A stretch of DNA of 64,000 bases from the NCBI RefSeq assembly GCF_036010325.1, contig NZ_CP108549.1, forward strand, positions 3,844,001-3,908,000, written 5' to 3'. The first letter of the stretch is position 1, and the number at the start of each line of letters is the position of its first letter. A program made the translations under genes and the position numbers. This document shows, in pieces, positions 1 through 8,542 of the stretch. Below the pieces are notes generated by a model. That model worked only from the letters and a program-made list of their open reading frames with translations, was not told the origin of the DNA and did not search any database. The DNA is from Streptomyces sp. NBC_01210. Its GTDB lineage: Bacteria > Actinomycetota > Actinomycetes > Streptomycetales > Streptomycetaceae.

Positions 1-3000
1 CCTTGAGGAGCCCCTTCACGCCGGTTCGCGGCTTCGGAACGGGCTCTTCGCATTTCAGGCCAAGCGGATCGACCCACGTCAGCGGGGCACCGACGTAGGC
101 GTAGGGGTCAGGAGCAGGATCGAGCCCGAGCGGATCAGGGCTCACATAACGTGCGATTTCAGAGTCGTAGTAGCGGAAGTAGTTGTAGTTGAGGCCGGAT
201 TCGAGATCGTGATACTGGCCCGGGAAACGAAGCGGGCAGTCCACGGACGACGCAGCATCTGTCCCAGCAGGGAACCGAGTACCCCACAGTGTCGTACGGC
301 GCTGCCATGTCACATCGCCTTCCATGGAAACCAGTTCGGTCGGCGTCCCGACAGTGTCGGCGACGACTGCATGGAAGCGGGTTCCGTACGTAGACCCAGC
401 ATCGCCGGCAAGCGCGGAGAGAAGAGATTCACCCGCCTTCCGGAACATCGGCCTGTGGTCGGTCTGAGTGAGCGGACGGTGGGTTCCTGGCGCGTAGTCC
501 CAGGTTGTGACCTTGTCGTCGGGCCCCTTCTGCTCTGCCAACCGGGTGTCGTCCCAGGTGAAGTCCGTGCATTCGGCGACCGAGCCGTCGTCCGCCAGGC
601 ACTGCTTGGATATTCGGCGGCCGAGCGGGTCGTACATGTACCGCCAGCGTTCGCCGTCCGGCGTCACCACCTCGACCAAGCGGTCCTCCGCATTCCAGGC
701 GTACGTCCAGGTGCGTTGCTGACCGTTGAGGAGCTTGCGGGTCTTGCGGACCAGACGGCCCTGCGCGTCGTGCTCGTACAGTGTGCGCCCGGCGCGACGG
801 ATCAGGGTGCCGTCGAATGCACGATCGCCGGAGGACTCGTGCGCAGGGGCGGTGGCATGGGTGAGGTTGCCCGCCGTGTCGTAGGCGTACGTCTCAGTCC
901 AGCCATGGGCCTGCACACCCGTGACGCGCCCCACACGATCGAGGTCGAACCGGCGTGTGCCCGAAGTCAGTTCGCGGATCTCGGTGAGGTAGCCGTCCTC
1001 GCGGTATGCGTAGGTGCGGTGCTGGACGAGCCGGTCCGCCTCACTTCGGTGTGCTCGGGTCAGCGACTGGGTGGTCAACCGGTCGGCCTCGTCCCAGGTT
1101 TGATCGAGGGTGACGCCATACCCGAGGCGGCGCTCGGTCTCGCGGCCTGCGGCGTCGTAGGCGAAGGTCAGCACCCCGGCGTCACTGCCCAGTTCGGTGG
1201 CCCGGCCCGCCTGGTCGTACGTCCACTGCGAGGAGAGCGCTGACGGGGTAGTCCTCCGGATTCGCCGACCGAGAACGTCGTACGTATAGGTCGTGGTACG
1301 ACCGTTGACAGTTTCCGCGAGGATATGGGCGAGCGCGTCCCGCTCGATTGCGACCACCGCATGGGAATTGGCCGTATGGATCAGATGGCCCGACGCACCG
1401 TAGGTGTACGTAGTGGTATCGCCAGTATCGGTGCGCTGCTCCGTCAGACGTCCGACAGCGTCCCGTGTGAAGCGCAAGGTCTCGCCCGCGCCGTTCGTGC
1501 GGGATGCGAGGTCACCCGTCGCGTCGTGCGCGTACCCGAGCGTCCGGCCGTCGAAGTCGGTCTCCGCAATCAGGCGGCCCGCCTCATCGTACTCATACAA
1601 CCAGGTCAGGCCCTGCGGGTTAGTGACCTTGGTCAGCCGCAGCTCGGTGTCGTAGGCAAAGGAGTATGCCGTTCCGTCCGGTTCAGTCCGGGTCGCGGGC
1701 ATGTCGAAGTGCGTCACCGAGTGGCGGGTCACATTGCCCGCGGGGTCGGTATGCGTGAGGAGGTTGCCTTCACCGTCCCAGGTCCAGGCTTCTCGCGTGC
1801 CGTCCGCGTACGCGCGCCAGTCCGGCTTGCCCTCGGTCGTCCAGCCCATGCGGGTGGCACGGCCCAACGGGTCGATCACTTCGACGATGCGGCCGAAGGC
1901 GTCGCGGCGCGCCACCGTGGTGTGCCCGAGTTCATCGATGACAGTGACACCGAGCCCGGCCGCGTTCAATGTGATCTCGCGCCTGTGGCCGAGGGCATCC
2001 GTCACGGCGGACAGATGACCCAGCTCGTCGTAGCCGTAACGTGTTTCGGCGCCCAGCGGATCGGTCGTGGTGAGGAGGTTGCCCTGCTCGTCGTATGTGT
2101 GACGCCAGGTGGCCCCACCGGACTCGACGACCTCAACGGGCTGGCTGAGCCTGTTGTACGCGGCCCGGATGGCAGAACCGTCCGGCAGGTTCAGCGCGAT
2201 GAGGTTGCCGGTCTCGTCGTATGCGTAGCGCGTCGTACGGCCCAGCGGATCCGTGACCGAGAGCGGCCTGTCGCCCCTCTCGTGCCACTCGGTGCGCGTC
2301 GTGTGGCCGAGCGGGTCGGTCTCCTCGACGACCTGACCCTCGGAGTTGTACCGGTGCTTGGACCGCCGCCCGAGAGAGTCGGTGTACGTGGTCGTGCGCG
2401 ACTCGTCGTCATAGGCGAGGGCCCCGGAGAGAAAGCCGTCGCTGCCCTCTGTGCGCTCGACGCGGCCGCGGGCGTCGTAGAAGTACGCGAACGAGGTGCC
2501 GTTGCGGTCCGTCCAGGAGGCGACCCGGCCTTCCGCGTCATACGTGAAACGCAGGGGCTCGCCACTGGAGTTGATGACTTCGGTGAGGTTGCCAGCCTCG
2601 TCGTAGCCGTAGCGCATCACGACCGTACCGCCACCGTTGTGCTGTGTCGGCTCGTACCGTGACGGGGTCTCGTCGAGCAGGCGCAGGGCGGTGATGCGCG
2701 GGCCCTGCGTGTCGACGGCGAGGTAGTAGCCGCCGGAGTGGCGCAGCGCGGTGGGGATGCCGTCAGCAGTGCGTTCGACATCGATGCGGGCGCCGTTGCG
2801 GTCGTGCCAGCTGTCCACAGGGAGGTGGACAGTTCCGAGCGTGTCCGAGGGAACGGGACTGCTGAAGCTTCGTACGACCCCGGAGACCGGGTCGGTGATG
2901 GTCATGACGCCGTCGGGCTTGCCGTCCCACTCCAGCGGCCACAGGGCGCCCTTCACCGGGAGGACGGGTTCACTCACCTGCGGCACCGGATAGACGAGGC

Positions 3001-4018
3001 GCATACCGTCCGCGGCGGCGAACACGACGCCCTCGGCGTCGAGTTGGATGCACTCGTCGAGTGTGGAGACCCAGGTGGGGCCGAAGGACATTCCCGCCCG
3101 GTACGTGGACAGGTGGGTACGCTCAAAGGCCAGCGGGAGGCTCGCCGGCAGCGTGAGGTCGGTCTGCGTCATCAGCATGGCGCCGGTCGCCACGTCGATC
3201 GGCTCTCCGACGCACGGCGTCTTCTTGGCCGGGCGGGCCGCAGGCCCCAGTTCAACGAGGTCGGGCCGCAGAGTCGGCGGTCGCAGCATCAGGGGCGTTT
3301 CGTTGAACTTCCCGAACAAGCTCCCCTCGGCTCCGGCCTTCGCCAAACCGCTCGCCCCGCCGAACGCCCCGCCGTAGATCATGCCGTCTTTCGCCGCGGC
3401 ATTGATCTCGTCCAGGCTGAAGCCCTTCTGCAGCCCGGTGGCTTTCTTCATTGGCTGGGCCACGGCCAGGTCGATGGCCACCGACTCCACGCCGCCGAAG
3501 GCCGCGGCGACCACGGCGCCCGCGGCGATTTCGGCGACCGTGGTCGTGACGGCGACTCCCAGCGTGCCGGCGAGTTCGAGGATGGCTTCGGCTGCTATCG
3601 CCGAAGCCCCCGCCGATATGCCCGCCGTGAACCAGGCGAGCCCGAGGCCTGCCACGATGATGGTGGCGTCGATGGCGAGCTCTGTCTGAAGCTTGTTGAT
3701 GGCGTCATCGACGGCGCCGGCGAGCTTGTCCAGCATCTCCGCCATCTTGCGGGCCGCCTTCGCCATGTCACTGAGCCAGCCCGCGTCCTTCCCCTTGGCG
3801 TAGCGCTCCCAGAACACCTCGAACGCGTCGATCGCCTCACCCTTGTTGTTGTGGATGAGGGATGCGGCCGCGTTGTTGACCGGGGTACGTACGTCGTCGA
3901 CGGCACCGGCGAAGGCCCGCCAGGCATCGGCGGCCTTGCGCAGGGTGCCGGAATCGGCGTCGGGCCACCACATGCCGAGCTTGAGCAGGATCTCCTTGGC
4001 CTCGTCCTCGACGCTCAC
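1..4018 (-). CDS. RHS/YD-repeat polymorphic toxin protein, C-terminus cut by window edge
   Basis: Open for 1,338 codons with no stop before the window edge, so the C-terminal toxin tip is missing. The GTG start overlaps the stop of the upstream small gene (GTGA), implying translational coupling. Residues ~1-110 are helical; ~112-235 are hydrophobic and Ala/Gly-rich. A DUF6531-type entry segment follows at ~265-340 (PCVGEPIDVATGAM, then a QTD...LPLAFERTH pattern). Dozens of YD/RHS repeats occupy ~420-1180, with motifs such as YDEAGNL, YDALGR-like and DPLGR. The RHS core-associated end comes at ~1265-1335 (RYYDSEIARYVSPDPLGLD). Known for the family: RHS repeats form a shell enclosing a variable C-terminal toxin that is released in contact-dependent competition. 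The toxin activity cannot be read here. The WXG-like partner suggests type VII export (inference). Confidence 0.9.
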   Translation of the reverse strand, partial: MSVEDEAKEILLKLGMWWPDADSGTLRKAADAWRAFAGAVDDVRTPVNNAAASLIHNNKGEAIDAFEVFWERYAKGKDAGWLSDMAKAARKMAEMLDKLAGAVDDAINKLQTELAIDATIIVAGLGLAWFTAGISAGASAIAAEAILELAGTLGVAVTTTVAEIAAGAVVAAAFGGVESVAIDLAVAQPMKKATGLQKGFSLDEINAAAKDGMIYGGAFGGASGLAKAGAEGSLFGKFNETPLMLRPPTLRPDLVELGPAARPAKKTPCVGEPIDVATGAMLMTQTDLTLPASLPLAFERTHLSTYRAGMSFGPTWVSTLDECIQLDAEGVVFAAADGMRLVYPVPQVSEPVLPVKGALWPLEWDGKPDGVMTITDPVSGVVRSFSSPVPSDTLGTVHLPVDSWHDRNGARIDVERTADGIPTALRHSGGYYLAVDTQGPRITALRLLDETPSRYEPTQHNGGGTVVMRYGYDEAGNLTEVINSSGEPLRFTYDAEGRVASWTDRNGTSFAYFYDARGRVERTEGSDGFLSGALAYDDESRTTTYTDSLGRRSKHRYNSEGQVVEETDPLGHTTRTEWHERGDRPLSVTDPLGRTTRYAYDETGNLIALNLPDGSAIRAAYNRLSQPVEVVESGGATWRHTYDEQGNLLTTTDPLGAETRYGYDELGHLSAVTDALGHRREITLNAAGLGVTVIDELGHTTVARRDAFGRIVEVIDPLGRATRMGWTTEGKPDWRAYADGTREAWTWDGEGNLLTHTDPAGNVTRHSVTHFDMPATRTEPDGTAYSFAYDTELRLTKVTNPQGLTWLYEYDEAGRLIAETDFDGRTLGYAHDATGDLASRTNGAGETLRFTRDAVGRLTEQRTDTGDTTTYTYGASGHLIHTANSHAVVAIERDALAHILAETVNGRTTTYTYDVLGRRIRRTTPSALSSQWTYDQAGRATELGSDAGVLTFAYDAAGRETERRLGYGVTLDQTWDEADRLTTQSLTRAHRSEADRLVQHRTYAYREDGYLTEIRELTSGTRRFDLDRVGRVTGVQAHGWTETYAYDTAGNLTHATAPAHESSGDRAFDGTLIRRAGRTLYEHDAQGRLVRKTRKLLNGQQRTWTYAWNAEDRLVEVVTPDGERWRYMYDPLGRRISKQCLADDGSVAECTDFTWDDTRLAEQKGPDDKVTTWDYAPGTHRPLTQTDHRPMFRKAGESLLSALAGDAGSTYGTRFHAVVADTVGTPTELVSMEGDVTWQRRTTLWGTRFPAGTDAASSVDCPLRFPGQYHDLESGLNYNYFRYYDSEIARYVSPDPLGLDPAPDPYAYVGAPLTWVDPLGLKCEEPVPKPRTGVKGLLK

Positions 4019-4374
4019 TTGGCACCCTCGCCGTCGATTTTCGCCTTCGCCTTGGTGAACATCCCGGCGATCAACTGCTCATTGTCGACATGCCCGTCCG
4101 CCATGTCCGACATCGCCTCATGAATGCTGGTCAGTCCGAGGACGAGGATGCCGGCGGCCCGCTCGATGGCCTTCTGCTGGGGGTGGTAGGCGTCGTAGAA
4201 CTTCTTGCCCGGCTCATCGTCTCCCCAGGGGGCACCAAGCCCGTCCAGGGTGGTGACCAGCGTCGTCAAGGCCGTACTGAGGTTCTTGGCCTGCTCGTGG
4301 AAGACCGGCGCCGTCAACTTGATGTCGGCCGTGTTGATTTCCAGGACCTTGCCGTCGCCCTTGCCATCGCCCAT
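4015..4374 (-). CDS. WXG100/ESX-like small protein, partner of the RHS toxin
   Basis: 119 aa, mostly helical. A central PWGDDEPGKKF segment sits between two predicted helices, resembling the W-x-G turn of type VII (ESX) secretion targets and toxin-delivery chaperones. A GGGGGAGG ribosome binding site lies 6 nt before the ATG. The stop codon overlaps the GTG of the RHS gene by 4 bp, so the two are very probably translated together. In families of this kind the small helical protein acts as an export adaptor or chaperone for a large toxin encoded downstream; that role is inferred from position and shape. No ESX machinery gene (EccC, EccD) is visible in the window. Confidence 0.7.
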   Translation of the reverse strand: MGDGKGDGKVLEINTADIKLTAPVFHEQAKNLSTALTTLVTTLDGLGAPWGDDEPGKKFYDAYHPQQKAIERAAGILVLGLTSIHEAMSDMADGHVDNEQLIAGMFTKAKAKIDGEGAK

Positions 4375-4568
4375 GCGATGCCTCCCCCGTTGCCTACTGC
4401 GAATCCCGACCCTAGGGGGCTTGGTTCAAGAGATCACCAAGTGCTTGCCATGCGTGGGCAACGAATCAAGTGCAAGCGGATGTAACTGCCGTAGGTCCAC
4501 GGCGCGTTCTCTCAGCAACGACGCCGATCGTCATCGTCCCTGCATCCAGCTCAACCGACACCAAGCCA

Positions 4569-4598
4569 TGTGCCGTCCATGCTCCTCAGGACGGCACA
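4569..4598 (-). terminator. Hairpin terminator after the coiled-coil gene
   Basis: Perfect 10-bp inverted repeat (TGTGCCGTCC / GGACGGCACA) with a 10-nt loop, 8 bp past the stop of the coiled-coil gene in its transcription direction. No U-run, as is common in Streptomyces. The rest of the 232-bp gap up to the WXG-like gene shows no gene. Confidence 0.65.
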
Positions 4599-4606
4599 CA
4601 ACCCCG

Positions 4607-5497
4607 TCAGCCCTCCGCCGCCGCGCGGCCCGTCAGCGTCGCCAAGCTGTGGCGGATGTGCGCCATATGCGCGGCCATCTCCTCGCGGGACCTCTCGTGC
4701 TCGCGCAGCACCCGCTCCGTCTCGCGCGCGATCCGCTCCTCGCGGGCCCTCGCCTCGGCGATCAGCGCGGCGGCTCGTGCCTCCGCGTCCTCCTGGCCGG
4801 GGCGGGTGTTCTCCTCCGCCTCGGCGAAGGTGCGCGTGGCCTCGGCGAGTCCGGCCTCGGCGTACGCGGCCAGCTCGGCATGGCGCGCGTCCAACTCGTG
4901 CTCGTGGTATGCGAGTTCGCGCTCCATCGCCTCCCAGCGCTCGGCCTGCTCCTGCTCCAGGTCGGCCAGCATGACCTCGGAGCGGCGGCGCATCTCCTTC
5001 CAGGCGGCCACGGCCTCGCCGCGCCGCTCCTTCACCTCGAGGCGGGCCTCGATACGGGTCTCGTCGGCCGTGGTCTGCGCGGCGAGCGCGAGCTGCTGGG
5101 CGCGCGCTTCGGAGTCCGCCCGGAGCGCCTCGGCATACTCACGGGCCTCCTCGCGCGCCTGGCGAGCGTCCGCGTCGGCGGCGTCCCACACGGCCTGGGC
5201 CTCGTCCCGCGCCGCGGCCAGCAGGTGTTCGGCCTCCTCCACGGTCAACGCCAGCAGGTACTGGGCGCGGCTACCGAGACTCTCGTAGGTCTGCGGGGTG
5301 AGCGCCGAGACGACCTCGCGCAGGCTGACGGCCTCCGCCTCCATCTCCCTGGCGAGGACGGTGAGACGCGCCGCACGTTCCCAGGCGTCGTCGCGGTCCT
5401 GGGACAGAGCGGTGACGTAGGCGTCGGTCTCCTTCACGTGGTAGCCACGGCCCCGTACGGCTACGAAGCCGTGAGGTGACACCGATGCAGCACTCAT
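4607..5497 (-). CDS. DivIVA/FilP-like coiled-coil protein (historically 'cellulose-binding protein')
   Basis: 296 aa. A short N-terminal block (residues ~8-50, PHGFVAVRGRGYHVKETDAY...) resembles the DivIVA-type N-terminus. It is followed by an uninterrupted Ala/Glu/Arg-rich coiled coil to the end. In Streptomyces this composition is typical of Scy/FilP-like cytoskeletal or polarity proteins, many annotated misleadingly as cellulose-binding. There is no signal peptide or membrane segment, so it is cytoplasmic. GAGAGG lies 8 nt before the ATG. It stands between the RHS pair and the SUKH genes on the same strand but has its own terminator, so a role in toxin deployment is only a positional suggestion. 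Confidence 0.65.
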   Translation of the reverse strand: MSAASVSPHGFVAVRGRGYHVKETDAYVTALSQDRDDAWERAARLTVLAREMEAEAVSLREVVSALTPQTYESLGSRAQYLLALTVEEAEHLLAAARDEAQAVWDAADADARQAREEAREYAEALRADSEARAQQLALAAQTTADETRIEARLEVKERRGEAVAAWKEMRRRSEVMLADLEQEQAERWEAMERELAYHEHELDARHAELAAYAEAGLAEATRTFAEAEENTRPGQEDAEARAAALIAEARAREERIARETERVLREHERSREEMAAHMAHIRHSLATLTGRAAAEG

Positions 5498-5803
5498 CCT
5501 TCAAGCCTCTCCGACACACGACGCAATTGGCGCACATCCTGCTAGATCCAAGCGAAATGCTCATAACGCGACACTCCACCTGTCGATACTGGTCAAGAAT
5601 GCATCATTGGGCGAAAGAAGCCGGAAACAGGACAAACAGCAGGACGCTCAGCCTGCCGTTGACTCTCCGTACGACGTCGGCCCTTCCTGCCAACCCGTCC
5701 CCGGTGCCTGAGTGAGCGTCATGTTCGTGAAGATTTGGTGAGGCTCTCTGTGGTCAGCTCCCGGCGCGGCGGAACACCCTCCCGCGCGGCGGCAGACAAG
5801 AAA
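5498..5803. other. Intergenic region without a recognisable gene
   Basis: About 300 bp between two same-strand genes. It must carry the promoter of the coiled-coil gene: read on the minus strand, a TTGACC element occurs near 5601-5606, but no convincing -10 box sits at 17-18 bp. No conserved ORF or repeat was recognised; short reading frames here lack a ribosome binding site and family features. Confidence 0.4.
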
Positions 5804-5834
5804 GCGCCCGGCCTGTGTCGTACAGGCCGGGCGC
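5804..5834 (-). terminator. Strong hairpin terminator of the deaminase/SUKH-4 gene
   Basis: Perfect 13-bp stem (GCGCCCGGCCTGT / ACAGGCCGGGCGC) with a 5-nt loop. On the minus strand it is followed by TTTCTT, giving an intrinsic terminator 22 bp after the stop codon. Confidence 0.85.
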
Positions 5835-5856
5835 CTCAGTCATCCACACGGTCGCC

Positions 5857-8535
5857 TTACAGCAGTCCGTCCCACATCTGCTCCAGCAGCACCGACCACC
5901 AGCTCTCCGGCGACGCCAGCGCCGCCGGGTCCAGGGCCGCGAGCTGCGCCTGGAAATCGACCGTCCAGCGGCCGGCCTGCTCCGGGTTGAGGCTGAAGCG
6001 CAGCCGCCACATCCGGCCGAGCAGCGCCAGGCAGCGTACGAACTCCGGAAGGCCGCTGTTCACGAACTGCGGCGCCACCGGCTGGCCGCCCGGCCCCGCC
6101 TCCACCGGTACGGCCACAATGTGCGCCGTGCCGTACTGGACACAGATCGCCCGGCCGAAGTCACTGCCCACCACCAGGTACGAGCCCGCGTCCGCCGCCG
6201 GCTGCAGCTGACGCTGCGCCGCGAGCTCCGCCAGCGTCGGAACGACCGGCTGGGCCGGCTGCGCCCAGAAGAACGGGTTGAAGTCGCCCGGCAGACCCGC
6301 CCAGACCAGAGTGGCCGCCACGACCTCCGGCACACCCTGACGCGAGACAGCCCGCTGGTCGAACCGGCAGATGCCCTGCGGGCCGAACGCGGCCACCAGC
6401 TCCTGCGCGATCCCCTCCGGAGGGATCGGCGGGGCCGGCGGCACCTGCGGCAGCGGGGCCCGGACCGGCGCGGGGCGCGCCGGACCGTCCGCGACCTGGT
6501 GCAACTCACCCTGGTGGGTGAGCAGATGCTGCATGCCCTGCTGTCGGCTGGCGTGATCCCTGCCGTACGGCGCGACGGAGGTGATCCGCACCTGCGGCCA
6601 GGTTTCCCGGATCATCCGGGCGCAGTAGCCGCCGGGCAGCTCGCACGACTCCAGCTCGGTGTGGAGCTCGAGCACCTGCTGCGGCGGCACGTTCATGGCG
6701 CGCAGCTCGTGCAGGATCTGCCACTCCGGATGCGGAGTCCCGGGCGCCGAACGGCGGATCAACTGGGCCTCGGAGCCGTCGGGCGCGCGGTAGCGCAGCA
6801 CGGCCTGATAGCCGGGGCCGACGGTCGGCATACCGCTCGGCTGCTGCGGATAGCCGTAGGCGGGCGGCTGACCACCCTGCTGCGGCAGCGGCGGCTGCGG
6901 TACGGGACCGGGCGGCGCGCCGGGAGGTGCGCCGAGAGGTGCACCGGGCGGACCGGGCGGCTGCGGCGCGCCGGGACCCATCTGGGCCGGTCCGGCCAGC
7001 ATGGTCGCGGCGTGGTGGACGCCACCACCGGGAGGACCGGGCGGCGTCGGCGCACCGGGCGGACCGGGCGGCTGCGGAACCCCGGGCGCACCCGGAGCCC
7101 CCGGCGGACCGGGCGGCTGAGGCGCACCCGGACGACCCGGACCACTGGGACCACCCATCTGGCTCGGGTCCGCCAGCATCGTCGCCGCATGGTGGACACC
7201 ACCACCCGGCGGAGCGGGAGGAGCAGGCGGACCGGGCGGCTGCGAGCCCTCGGGGCCGAGCTGCGAGACGAGCTGCGTCGGCAGATAACCGCCCGCCGGA
7301 GCACCTGGCGCGCCCGGACCCGACGGCGGCGGCGTCGCGCCCGGCCGCGCACCCGGAGTACCGGGAGCACCGGGCGGCGGCGGCGTCGTAGAGCCGCTGC
7401 CGCGCGAGGCGCGCGGCGTTACGACCGCCTTGCTCGTCGCCGCGTCCGCGATGTCACTGGCCCCCGCGCCCGGGCGCGGGGGCGCACCGGGCGGCGGCGA
7501 CTGCGGCGTCTGAGACGAATGCGGTGACTGCGGCTGGGGCGAATGCGGTGACTGCGGCTGGGGCGAATGCGGTGACTGCGGTGACTGCGGCCCGCCGGGC
7601 TGCGGGCCCAGCGCCGGGGCGACCGCGGTCCGCGGCAGCCGGCTGCCGCCCGACATCAGCGCGGTCGGCGCCTCCGCGCCGGTGACCGGCGGCGGGGCGT
7701 CATCGCCATCGGTCCCGGAGATCGGCGGCGCGAACACCGTGGCCGGCAGCGGTACGGACGCGTCGTCGGAACCGGCGCTGGTGTCCGTCCACGGAGTCGC
7801 TCCCGACGGTGTGGCGGGCACACCCTCGGAAGCCGTCGGCTCGTAGTCGCCGCCACCACCGGCGCTGGGCCACACGGACCCGCCCTGCGAGGCATTGCCG
7901 CCGGAGGAACCGGGCTCGGGCCACGCCGAGCCGGGCGCGGACGAACTCCCGCCCGCCTGGGAGGCGTTGCTGTCCCGCGCAGGTGACGCGGGGGCGGACC
8001 AGTCGGCCCCCGCAGACGGCCCGCGTGAAGCCGCACCCGCACCCGCAGGCTCCGGCGACCCCGAAGGCGTACTGGAAGGCGTCCCCGAAGGGGAACCTGA
8101 AGGCGTGTCCGAAGCCGCGCCGGACGCCACACCCGAAGCGCGCTCCGGCGACCTGCGGTCCGGGATCCCGATCTTGTCCGCCGCCTCCTGGAGCCACTCC
8201 GGCGGGCTCAACAGGAACGACGTCTGATTCAGATCGATACGCTGCGGCGGCTCCGGCGCTGCCGCGGACTCCTCCTGTATCCCGTACTCCTCCTCGTACC
8301 GGCGGATAACCTCACCCACCGGCAGTCCCGGCCACAGCGTCGCCTCACCACTGTCCCGGGCGATCACCAGCCGCTGCTGCCCGCCGTCCGAACGAGCCCC
8401 GCCCTCGCGGTCCTCCGCCCACACCACAAAGCCCAGCTCGAACTCCCTTACCCGCACCTCACGATGCTGGTACGCGGGCACATCGCCGTTGACCCACTCT
8501 TCCGCGCGCTCCTGCGCCTGCGCGAAGGTCACCAT
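5857..8535 (-). CDS. Deaminase-fold toxin-like domain fused to SUKH-4 immunity domain
   Basis: 892 aa. Residues ~1-95 look like a YrhB-type domain (FAQAQERAEEWVNGD...). Residues ~135-565 are a Pro/Gly/Ala/Ser linker with repeated GVHHAATMLA blocks. Residues ~570-670 are a nucleic acid/nucleotide deaminase-fold domain: HPEW at H602/E604 and a CELPGGYC pair (C631, C638) supply the zinc ligands and catalytic Glu expected for bacterial toxin deaminases; the subfamily is unresolved by eye. Residues ~690-892 are a SUKH-4-like immunity domain. No signal peptide. The start lies 7 bp after the stop of the WHH/SUKH-1 gene, whose last codons carry a GAGGGG site, so the two are coupled. Fusions of toxin-like and SUKH domains are known in Streptomyces, but their biological role (toxin, neutralised toxin or sensor) is unsettled. 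Confidence 0.75.
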   Translation of the reverse strand: MVTFAQAQERAEEWVNGDVPAYQHREVRVREFELGFVVWAEDREGGARSDGGQQRLVIARDSGEATLWPGLPVGEVIRRYEEEYGIQEESAAAPEPPQRIDLNQTSFLLSPPEWLQEAADKIGIPDRRSPERASGVASGAASDTPSGSPSGTPSSTPSGSPEPAGAGAASRGPSAGADWSAPASPARDSNASQAGGSSSAPGSAWPEPGSSGGNASQGGSVWPSAGGGGDYEPTASEGVPATPSGATPWTDTSAGSDDASVPLPATVFAPPISGTDGDDAPPPVTGAEAPTALMSGGSRLPRTAVAPALGPQPGGPQSPQSPHSPQPQSPHSPQPQSPHSSQTPQSPPPGAPPRPGAGASDIADAATSKAVVTPRASRGSGSTTPPPPGAPGTPGARPGATPPPSGPGAPGAPAGGYLPTQLVSQLGPEGSQPPGPPAPPAPPGGGVHHAATMLADPSQMGGPSGPGRPGAPQPPGPPGAPGAPGVPQPPGPPGAPTPPGPPGGGVHHAATMLAGPAQMGPGAPQPPGPPGAPLGAPPGAPPGPVPQPPLPQQGGQPPAYGYPQQPSGMPTVGPGYQAVLRYRAPDGSEAQLIRRSAPGTPHPEWQILHELRAMNVPPQQVLELHTELESCELPGGYCARMIRETWPQVRITSVAPYGRDHASRQQGMQHLLTHQGELHQVADGPARPAPVRAPLPQVPPAPPIPPEGIAQELVAAFGPQGICRFDQRAVSRQGVPEVVAATLVWAGLPGDFNPFFWAQPAQPVVPTLAELAAQRQLQPAADAGSYLVVGSDFGRAICVQYGTAHIVAVPVEAGPGGQPVAPQFVNSGLPEFVRCLALLGRMWRLRFSLNPEQAGRWTVDFQAQLAALDPAALASPESWWSVLLEQMWDGLL

Positions 8536-8542
8536 CGGACCG

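Noticed and set aside
209..4123. Plus-strand frames of 344, 445 and 461 codons at the left end
   Set aside because: All lie opposite the continuous RHS frame, whose YD repeats give periodic codon use on the other strand.
5857..8535. Extracellular collagen-like protein
   Set aside because: The Pro/Gly-rich stretch lacks a regular Gly-X-Y register and no signal peptide precedes it; it is an interdomain linker.
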